Source of the DNA: Bacteroidales bacterium | GTDB taxonomy: Bacteria; Bacteroidota; Bacteroidia; Bacteroidales; UBA932 | Reading direction: 5' to 3' | DNA: 6,019 nucleotides | NCBI GenBank assembly: GCA_024695285.1 | Contig: JAILIM010000095.1 | Coordinates: 1-6,019 of the forward strand | Part shown: in pieces, positions 1 through 6,019 of the stretch | How positions within the stretch are numbered: position 1 is the stretch's first letter | Layout: each line of letters starts with the position of its first letter | Made by a program: the position numbers and the translations under genes | Notes under the pieces: generated by a model | What the model saw: the letters and a program-made list of their open reading frames with translations, nothing else | Told to the model about the DNA's origin: nothing | Databases searched by the model: none

Positions 1-1379
1 CTCAGGGAGCGAATGTTGCCGAACGCAAGGACTTCGAACTCATCAAGACTGAGAACGACAACTTCACCCTCTTCGTCTGCGGGGACATGCACCTGGCGAA
101 CCGCAACAACGACGTTTCCCAGTTCGGCGATGTTGCCAGGACGCTTAACTCCTCCATCGCGGCAGCCGGCGGCAAAACATATGTAATGACCCTCGGCGAC
201 ATGACCTGGGACAATTACTGGTACAGCAACAAGTACGAGTTCCCCCAGTACCTCCAGACCGTCAACACAAACTTCAAGGATGTAACCTTCTTCCACACCA
301 TGGGCAACCACGACAACGACATGACCCAGGTGGGAGATTTCGACAAGTCTTTCCGTTACACGAGGGATATAGCCCCCACTTTCTATTCCTTAAATCTGGG
401 CCAGATCCACTTCGTGGTGATGGACAACATCGACTATAACAACGTGGAGGCCAATACCCTGAACAGCAGTGGCAGCACTACAGGCACCGACCACCGCGGA
501 GAATACGTGCTGGATTACACGGCAGAGCAGATGCAGTGGCTTGTGAAGGATCTTTCCTATGTAGACAAGAGCACGCCGGTTTTCATCACATCCCACGCCC
601 CCGTATCCAGGCCTAACGGCGCCACCTCCTTCAACGACAAGTATATGAACGGCGCCAATTCCGCCGGCGAAGCCAACATGGCGGCGTTCATTTCAACCGT
701 AAAGGATTATAACGTCAACTTCCTCAGCGGCCACACCCACAACCTCTTCCATCGCAAGCACAACGACAAGTTCTCCGAGCACAACGAGGGCGCCATCTGC
801 GCATGCTGGTGGTGGACGGGCAAAATCACGTCTGGCATCCACGTCTCGCAGGACGGCACTCCGGGAGGTTTCGCCGTATGGCAGTTCACCGGAAAGAACT
901 TCAAGCAGTATTTCCAGGCTGCAGGCCACGACGCCAACTATCAGTTCCGCGCCTACGACGTCAACAAAGTCAAGGATACGTATACGACAGCTGCCGCAAG
1001 TGTCAAGAGCGAAAACACCAAGTACACGAATCCTATCATCAATGCGGTCAACAATCTTCCCGCAAACTCCATACTCCTCAACGTATGGAACTGGGATCCA
1101 GACTGGAAGGTAAGCATTAGCGAGAATGGGAAAGAACTGACTGTCTCCAAGGCCTACACCTATGACCCGCTCCACGCGATGGCCTATACCTTCCCCCGCT
1201 GCGCCTCATCCACATCCGTTTCCTTCCCCACCGGACTTTGGAGCCACTACTTCACTGCAACCGCAAGCAGCGCCAGTTCCACCGTCACCATTACGGTCAC
1301 CGACGCCAACGGCAAGGTGTATACGGAAACCATGACACGCCCCAAGGCATTCACCGTAAACGATTACAAAAACAAATAA
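1..1379 (+). CDS. Calcineurin-like metallophosphoesterase with MetallophosC-type C-terminal domain, 5'-truncated by window edge
   Basis: Predicted metal-dependent hydrolase of phosphomono- or phosphodiesters; the substrate cannot be read from sequence. The frame is open from base 3 and gives 458 residues, so the start codon, any signal peptide and any N-terminal Ig-like domain lie upstream. The ATG at 87 is not a credible start because it falls inside motif I. Counting from base 3, the motifs are: I, GDMH (D28, H30); II, GD (D66); III, GNHD (N102, H103); IV, SHAP (H198); V, GHTH (H244, H246). This is the complete dinuclear-metal and catalytic set of the fold. Residues from about 265 to 450 resemble the calcineurin-like phosphoesterase C-terminal domain of Bacteroidota (PF16370 type), including NVWNWDPDWKV, YDPLHAMAY and a closing VTDANGKVYTE...RPKAF. 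No type IX secretion sorting domain is seen at the C-terminus. The gene ends 30 bases before susC on the same strand, so co-transcription is likely. Fold assignment is firm; substrate and location are unknown. Confidence 0.93.
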   Translation, partial: QGANVAERKDFELIKTENDNFTLFVCGDMHLANRNNDVSQFGDVARTLNSSIAAAGGKTYVMTLGDMTWDNYWYSNKYEFPQYLQTVNTNFKDVTFFHTMGNHDNDMTQVGDFDKSFRYTRDIAPTFYSLNLGQIHFVVMDNIDYNNVEANTLNSSGSTTGTDHRGEYVLDYTAEQMQWLVKDLSYVDKSTPVFITSHAPVSRPNGATSFNDKYMNGANSAGEANMAAFISTVKDYNVNFLSGHTHNLFHRKHNDKFSEHNEGAICACWWWTGKITSGIHVSQDGTPGGFAVWQFTGKNFKQYFQAAGHDANYQFRAYDVNKVKDTYTTAAASVKSENTKYTNPIINAVNNLPANSILLNVWNWDPDWKVSISENGKELTVSKAYTYDPLHAMAYTFPRCASSTSVSFPTGLWSHYFTATASSASSTVTITVTDANGKVYTETMTRPKAFTVNDYKNK

Positions 1380-1409
1380 TCAATTCAACTTATTAACCTT
1401 TAAAACATT
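1380..1409 (+). promoter_or_regulatory. AT-rich translation leader of the susC-like gene, without Shine-Dalgarno
   Basis: This 30-base gap between the phosphoesterase stop and the SusC start is strikingly A/T-rich against its GC-rich surroundings and has no GGAGG-like element. AT-rich, unstructured leaders with an A at about -3 are typical of Bacteroidota translation starts, and here an A is at -3 from the ATG at 1410. It is too short to hold a full Bacteroides-type promoter (TTTG at -33, TAnnTTTG at -7), and I see no such pair or a hairpin terminator. This supports read-through from the upstream gene. Its role as a ribosome landing site is inferred. Confidence 0.5.
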
Positions 1410-4400
1410 ATGAGATTACACAAGATTCTCGCCGCAGCGGCGCTGATGCTTTTGAGCCTCGGCCTGAACGCACAGAACCGCACGGTCCAGGGAAAGGTGG
1501 TCGATGCCGATGCACAACCTGTGCCCGGTGTCGGCGTCATCCTCGAAGGGACCACTAACGGCACAATCACCGGCAACGACGGAACGTACTCGCTGCGTAT
1601 TCCGAACGGAGATGCCGTTCTCGTGTTCTCCAGCCTGGGCTATGTGACGAAGACCGTCAACGTGCCCGCCAGCCAGGGGACAGTCAACGTAACTCTTGAA
1701 GACGACTCGATGACTCTCGAAGAGACCGTCGTCGTGGGTTACGGTGTCCAGAAAAAGGTCAATCTGACCGGTGCAATCACCCAGGTGGAGAGCAAAGCGC
1801 TCGAAAACCGCAGTGCTCACAACCTGACCACCATGCTCCAGGGTTCAGTCCCTGGACTCAACATCTCCACTTCCAGCGGCAACCCCGGTTCCACCGGTTC
1901 GCTGAACATCCGAGGCTACACCTCCATCAACGGCGGTGATCCCCTGGTGCTCATCGACGGCATCGAAGGCAGCATCAACCGCATCAACCCCCAGGACGTG
2001 GCCTCCATCTCCGTCATCAAGGATGCATCCTCGGCAGCCGTTTACGGCGCCCGTGCAGCCTATGGCGTCATCCTGGTTACCACCAAGGAGGGTTCGGTAG
2101 ATAAAGACAAGGCCACCGTCCGCTACAACGGACGCTGGGGCGTCGAGATGCCTACCACATCCACCGAATGGGAAACCAGGGGCTACTGGTCCGTCTACAC
2201 CATTAACAAGTTCTGGTACGAGAGCAAGGGTTCCAACTATGTGAACTACACCCAGCAGGATATGATGGAGCTCCTCGCCCGCGTGAACGACAAGACCGAA
2301 AATCCCGAGCGCCCGTGGGTCGTGACCACGGCTCCCGACTCCCAGGGCCGAGTGCACTACAAGTATTACGCTAACACCGACTGGTGGCACGAACTCTACA
2401 ACGACGTTCATCCTACCCAGAACCACAGCGTTAGCGTGAGCGGCGGCAACAAGGCAGTCAAGTACTACCTCTCCGGCCAGTATGACCGCCAGGAAGGTAT
2501 GGTGAAGGCACGCCCGGATGTGTATGAGAAGTACAACATCCGCGCAAAGTTCGATGCCCGCATCAACAAGTACGCCCGCATCAGCAACAACACCAACTTC
2601 TTCGTCGGCACCTACGACTTCCCCGGTCTCGCCGACATCCAGGATTCCTTCGCATACGGCGACCGCCACGCTCCTGCGTGCTTCCCTCTGACCAACCCCG
2701 ACGGAACCTACCTCTATTTTGTGGACGCCCTCGGCTACCGCGTATGTAACGGACGCCACTGGGCATACCAGAGCGGCAACCTCAACATAGAGAAGCGCAC
2801 CGACCTTGCCAACACTACGGAGCTGACCATCACTCCCTTCAGGGGCCTCACCCTCAAGGCGAACTACAGCTACCGCACCTATAACAACCACGACACCCAC
2901 CGCAGGAACCTGATCACCTATTCCCAGTATGCAGGTGAGGTCGTGGAATACAACAATGCAGGCGCATTCGACAACTACATGACGGAATCCGTACAGGAAT
3001 ATGTACGCCAGACCTGGAACGCCTATGCCACCTACGAGAACACTTTCGCAGATGCACACAACCTCAAGGTAATGGGTGGTTTCAACTACGACGACTACCA
3101 TTATAAGAGAGTATACGCGAAGGGTTATGACCTCATCACCACCGAACTCTCCGACCTGGCCCTCATCTCCACCGAAACCCGCGTTCCGGAAATCGGAGGT
3201 AACCAGTCAGCATGGAGGGTGATCGGTTTCTTCGGCCGTTTCAACTACGACTATAAGGGACGTTACCTCTTCGAGGCATCCGCCCGCTACGACGGTTCAT
3301 CCCGTTTCGCCCGCGGACACCAGTTCGGTTTCTTCCCGTCAGCCTCCGCAGGCTGGCGCATCAGCGAAGAGCCTTTCTTCAAGCCTCTCAAGCCCTACGT
3401 CAACAACCTCAAGCTCCGTGCATCCTACGGTACGCTGGGCAACCAGAATGTGGGCAACTTCTCCTATGTCCGCCTCGTGAACTTCAAGACCTTCGCAGGT
3501 TACAACTTCGGCGACACCACCATGGCCCGCTACACGAACCTAGACGATCCGGTTGCTTCCGACAAGACCTGGGAGACTTCCAAGCAGACCAACATCGGTC
3601 TCGACCTCGCGATGCTCGGCAACAAGCTGGAATTCACCGGCGAAGCCTACATCCGCGACACCGACGGCATGCTTACCGACGGTATGGACCTCCCTTCAGT
3701 GTATGGCGCAGGCGTTCCCCAGATGAATGCCGCAGACCTCCGTACCAAGGGATATGAACTGTCGCTCAGCTGGAGAGATTCCTTCAAGGTTGGAGCAAAA
3801 GACTTCCAGTACTTCCTGAAGGGCACCCTCAGTGAGTTCCGCTCCAACATCACCAAGTTCAACAACGAGACCAAGCTCCTCTCCAACTACTACGAGGGCA
3901 TGGAACTCGGCGAGATCTGGGGCTTCCACATCGACGGCCTCTTCGCTTCCGATGCAGAAGCTGCAGATTACACCAGCAAGGTGGACCAGTCCTACTGCAA
4001 CGCCAACCTCAACGGCGGATGGAAGGCCGGTGACCTTAAATACGCCGACCTCGACGGTGACGGTGTCATCGGCGTGGGCAAGAATACCCTCGACGAGCAC
4101 GGCGACCGCATCTATCTCGGAAACGGCCTGCCCCGCCTCCACTATGGATTCCAGACCGGATTCTCCTGGAACGGATTCGATGTGAGCGTGTTCTTCGAAG
4201 GAACCGGCAATCATTACTGGTATCCTGCCCGTTACAACTTCGACTTCTGGGGCCCCTACAGCCTCGGTTATCCTACCTTCCTCGATCCCAACTTCCTTGA
4301 TAATTGCTGGAGCGAGGACAATCCCGACGCATACTTCCCCCGTCCCCGTTCCAACGTCGCATCCAACGGCGGCGGCGAACTCGGACGCGTAAACGACCGC

Positions 4401-4670
4401 TACCTCCAGAACATCAGGTATCTGCGCTTCAAGAACCTCACCGTGGGTTACGAACTTCCCAAGAAGCTCATATCCAAGGTCGGTCTTGAGCAGGTGCGCG
4501 TTTACTTCTCCGGAGAGAACATCGCTTACTGGTCTCCCATCACGAAGTACACCACCCACCTCGATCCGGAAAGCTGCTTCAACCGCGGCGGCGACCCGGT
4601 CGACGACCTCAACAATACCTGCTATCCCTGGCAGAAGACCTACATGTTCGGCGTTGACATCACATTCTAA
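1410..4670 (+). CDS. SusC/RagA-family TonB-linked outer-membrane transporter
   Basis: TonB-dependent importer of the outer membrane that works with the SusD-like protein encoded next to it to take up an oligomeric nutrient, usually a glycan; the actual ligand is unknown. The protein has 1086 residues, normal for the family, and looks intact. Residues 1-21 form a signal peptide (basic MRLHK, hydrophobic core, LNA|QN cleavage). Residues about 24-97 form a carboxypeptidase-regulatory-like beta-sandwich (VQGKVVDADAQPVPGVGV, GNDGTYSL). LEETVVVGYG at 103-112 is the typical TonB-box region. The plug follows at about 115-228 and contains the SusC/RagA signature (DPLVLIDGIEG, VASISVIKDASSAAVYGARA, ILVTTKEG). 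The rest is the beta-barrel and ends in a terminal Phe (GVDITF), as expected for an outer-membrane protein. A DLDGDG acidic loop lies at 880-885, a common element in this family. There is no STN domain before the beta-sandwich, so FecR/ECF-sigma signalling is unlikely. The ATG at 1410 is set by the signal peptide directly behind it. The SusD-like gene follows after 14 bases. Confidence 0.97.
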   Translation: MRLHKILAAAALMLLSLGLNAQNRTVQGKVVDADAQPVPGVGVILEGTTNGTITGNDGTYSLRIPNGDAVLVFSSLGYVTKTVNVPASQGTVNVTLEDDSMTLEETVVVGYGVQKKVNLTGAITQVESKALENRSAHNLTTMLQGSVPGLNISTSSGNPGSTGSLNIRGYTSINGGDPLVLIDGIEGSINRINPQDVASISVIKDASSAAVYGARAAYGVILVTTKEGSVDKDKATVRYNGRWGVEMPTTSTEWETRGYWSVYTINKFWYESKGSNYVNYTQQDMMELLARVNDKTENPERPWVVTTAPDSQGRVHYKYYANTDWWHELYNDVHPTQNHSVSVSGGNKAVKYYLSGQYDRQEGMVKARPDVYEKYNIRAKFDARINKYARISNNTNFFVGTYDFPGLADIQDSFAYGDRHAPACFPLTNPDGTYLYFVDALGYRVCNGRHWAYQSGNLNIEKRTDLANTTELTITPFRGLTLKANYSYRTYNNHDTHRRNLITYSQYAGEVVEYNNAGAFDNYMTESVQEYVRQTWNAYATYENTFADAHNLKVMGGFNYDDYHYKRVYAKGYDLITTELSDLALISTETRVPEIGGNQSAWRVIGFFGRFNYDYKGRYLFEASARYDGSSRFARGHQFGFFPSASAGWRISEEPFFKPLKPYVNNLKLRASYGTLGNQNVGNFSYVRLVNFKTFAGYNFGDTTMARYTNLDDPVASDKTWETSKQTNIGLDLAMLGNKLEFTGEAYIRDTDGMLTDGMDLPSVYGAGVPQMNAADLRTKGYELSLSWRDSFKVGAKDFQYFLKGTLSEFRSNITKFNNETKLLSNYYEGMELGEIWGFHIDGLFASDAEAADYTSKVDQSYCNANLNGGWKAGDLKYADLDGDGVIGVGKNTLDEHGDRIYLGNGLPRLHYGFQTGFSWNGFDVSVFFEGTGNHYWYPARYNFDFWGPYSLGYPTFLDPNFLDNCWSEDNPDAYFPRPRSNVASNGGGELGRVNDRYLQNIRYLRFKNLTVGYELPKKLISKVGLEQVRVYFSGENIAYWSPITKYTTHLDPESCFNRGGDPVDDLNNTCYPWQKTYMFGVDITF

Positions 4671-4676
4671 AGGAGG
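4670..4676 (+). promoter_or_regulatory. Strong Shine-Dalgarno-like ribosome binding site for the susD-like gene
   Basis: The sequence AAGGAGG begins on the last base of the susC stop codon and lies 8 bases before the ATG at 4685, which is ideal spacing for pairing with a canonical 16S anti-Shine-Dalgarno. It fixes the susD start and may allow translation to restart after susC terminates. Most Bacteroidota genes lack such a site because the anti-Shine-Dalgarno is largely masked in their ribosomes, so its use here is uncertain although the sequence match is plain. Confidence 0.65.
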
Positions 4677-4684
4677 AGACGATT

Positions 4685-6019
4685 ATGAAAAAGACTATAT
4701 TGATCCTTATCCTTGCATCCTTCGCTGCTGCATCCTGCAACTATCTCGAAGACGTGCTGTCGCTCACTCCTGAGTCTCAGCTCACCCCCGATGCATACTT
4801 CACAAGGGCGGAAGACCTCCAGCTCTTCTCCAATACTTTCTACAACAACCTTCTCGACAAAGAGCCCTTTGCCAGAGAAAGCGACGTTTTCGTGAAGATG
4901 AATCCTTCCGACCTCATCCGCGGCGGTGCCGACCGCACCGTTCCCACATCCGGCGGCGGCTGGTCTTTCACCAACCTTCGCAAGATGAACACCCTGCTTG
5001 CCAACATAGGCAACTGCAAGGACGAGGCGGCCGTGAAGGAATACACCGCTCTCACAAGGTTCTGGCGTGCATATTACTATGCCGATATGATCCGCAAGTT
5101 CGGCGACGTGCCGTGGATCGACCATGAAATCGGCTCTGCCGACGAAGATCTCTATGCACCCCGCGATACTCGCGAAGAAGTGCTGAAGCACATCATCGAA
5201 GACATAGACTGCGCCATCGAAGACCTGCCCGGCAAGGCAAAGGCTCCCCAGACGGCATACAGGGTAAACAAATACACCGCAATGTTCCTCAAAGCACAGT
5301 TCTGCCTCTTCGAAGGAACCTTCCGCAAGTATCACGCTTCCCCTGCTCCGTTCGAGAATTCTTATACCGCAGCCGATGGAAGCACCCACGATGCGAATTA
5401 TTATCTCGATCTTGCAGCAAAAGCCGCAAAGGATCTGATAGATTCCAAGCAATACAAGCTCTTCACCACCGGCAAGCCGAACAGCGACTATCTCACCCTG
5501 TTCAACTCGGACAACGCAAACACCGATGAGATAATCCTCGCTGTAAACTTCGACCGCGACCTCAAGATCAAGCACGACCTCGGACGCGACATCACCAACC
5601 AGACATCTGCCCGCTACGGCATGACCAAGAAACTGGTCGACATGTACCTGATGGCCGACGGCACCCGTTTCACCGACAAACCCGGCTGGAACGTGATGGC
5701 TTTCGCCGATGAGGTTGCAGGACGCGATCCCCGCCTTGCCCAGACCATCCGCACTCCCGGCTACAGCTGGAAGAAGCCCGGCACCAGCAAGGACGGCCCC
5801 GAATTCGCCTACTGCCAGTCCGGTTTCCAGACCATCAAGTACATCCCCTCATACGACACGAAGCCGTACTCCACGGATAACTGCTTCAACGACATGCCGG
5901 TATTCCGCTATGCAGAAGCACTGTTGAACTATGCTGAGGCAAAGGCCGAGCTCGGAGAACTCACTCAGGACGACCTGGACATTTCCGTCAACCTCATCCG
6001 CAAGCGTGTGGGCATGCCC
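4685..6019 (+). CDS. SusD/RagB-family nutrient-binding outer-membrane lipoprotein, 3'-truncated by window edge
   Basis: Surface lipoprotein that in known SusCD complexes lids the SusC barrel and binds the ligand before import. The frame is open from the ATG at 4685 to the last base (445 codons, no stop). SusD proteins are usually about 500-600 residues, so roughly the last 100 or more are missing. Residues 1-17 are a lipoprotein signal peptide (MKKT, then a hydrophobic core) ending at Cys18 in an AAASC lipobox, followed by NYLEDVLSLTPESQLTPDAYF, the usual SusD mature start. Family landmarks are the helical repeat FWRAYYYADMIRKFGDVPW at 126-144, MTKKLVDMYLMADGTRF at 313-329, FRYAEALLNYAEAKAELG at 407-424, and IRKRVGMP at the edge. 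These match the SusD-like N-terminal and SusD/RagB C-terminal regions. The GGAGG-type site 8 bases upstream supports this start. The gene is 14 bases behind susC and almost surely in the same transcript. Ligand specificity cannot be predicted. Confidence 0.96.
   Translation, partial: MKKTILILILASFAAASCNYLEDVLSLTPESQLTPDAYFTRAEDLQLFSNTFYNNLLDKEPFARESDVFVKMNPSDLIRGGADRTVPTSGGGWSFTNLRKMNTLLANIGNCKDEAAVKEYTALTRFWRAYYYADMIRKFGDVPWIDHEIGSADEDLYAPRDTREEVLKHIIEDIDCAIEDLPGKAKAPQTAYRVNKYTAMFLKAQFCLFEGTFRKYHASPAPFENSYTAADGSTHDANYYLDLAAKAAKDLIDSKQYKLFTTGKPNSDYLTLFNSDNANTDEIILAVNFDRDLKIKHDLGRDITNQTSARYGMTKKLVDMYLMADGTRFTDKPGWNVMAFADEVAGRDPRLAQTIRTPGYSWKKPGTSKDGPEFAYCQSGFQTIKYIPSYDTKPYSTDNCFNDMPVFRYAEALLNYAEAKAELGELTQDDLDISVNLIRKRVGMP

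Noticed and set aside
87..89. ATG as the start of the phosphoesterase
   Set aside because: It is the Met inside the catalytic GDMH motif. Starting here would remove the first metal-binding Asp, and the frame is open upstream to the window edge.
693..1175. Antisense open frame of 160 codons under the phosphoesterase
   Set aside because: It overlaps the conserved GHTH motif region and the C-terminal domain of the sense gene and shows no domain or credible start of its own.
1391..1409. Possible Bacteroides-type promoter in the AT-rich gap before susC
   Set aside because: No TAnnTTTG -7 element with a TTTG -33 partner is found, and a promoter here would leave almost no leader. Base composition alone does not support it.
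1845..3101. Long antisense open frame (418 codons) under susC
   Set aside because: It lies wholly inside the well-supported susC gene. Its translation is rich in Val, Gly, Ala and His with no recognisable domain, as expected from reading GC-biased third positions backwards.
3696..5575. Antisense open frames at 3696-4559 and 4667-5575 (287 and 302 codons)
   Set aside because: Both are opposite conserved susC and susD coding sequence, have Val/Glu/Gly-rich compositions without motifs, and look like codon-bias shadows.

Overview
The window reads as part of a polysaccharide utilization locus (PUL)-type operon from a member of the Bacteroidota, probably an uncultured Bacteroidales. The evidence is a SusC/RagA-family TonB-dependent transporter followed directly by a SusD/RagB-family lipoprotein, a pairing characteristic of this phylum. 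Upstream is a calcineurin-like phosphoesterase with the C-terminal extension common in Bacteroidota. The DNA is fairly GC-rich for the phylum (mostly G/C at third codon positions, judged by eye, not counted), which argues against a typical low-GC Bacteroides. I cannot name a genus.

Layout: three genes, all on the + strand and tightly packed. (1) Positions 1-1379 hold the 3' part of a calcineurin-like metallophosphoesterase whose start lies before the window. All the classical metal-binding motifs of the fold are visible. (2) A 30-base AT-rich gap follows. (3) Positions 1410-4670 hold a complete 1086-residue SusC-like outer-membrane transporter. (4) A 14-base gap carries a strong Shine-Dalgarno-like sequence. 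(5) Positions 4685-6019 hold a SusD-like surface lipoprotein, open to the window edge and missing its C-terminus. No RNA gene, insertion sequence, CRISPR array, terminator or stretch over 300 bases without a gene was seen.

How the genes work together: in known SusCD systems, SusD sits as a lid over the SusC barrel and captures an oligomeric ligand, which SusC imports using TonB energy. The short gaps and shared strand suggest that the phosphoesterase is co-transcribed with this pair. It may therefore remove or cleave phosphate esters on the imported substrate, but no gene in the window identifies the ligand. No glycoside hydrolase, lyase, sulfatase, sensor or sigma/anti-sigma gene is present. 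The SusC protein has no N-terminal STN signalling domain, so ECF-sigma/FecR control through this transporter is unlikely.

The window is largely ordinary for the phylum. The two points most worth following are the phosphoesterase-SusCD linkage and the near-perfect Shine-Dalgarno in front of susD, in a phylum that mostly does not use such sites.
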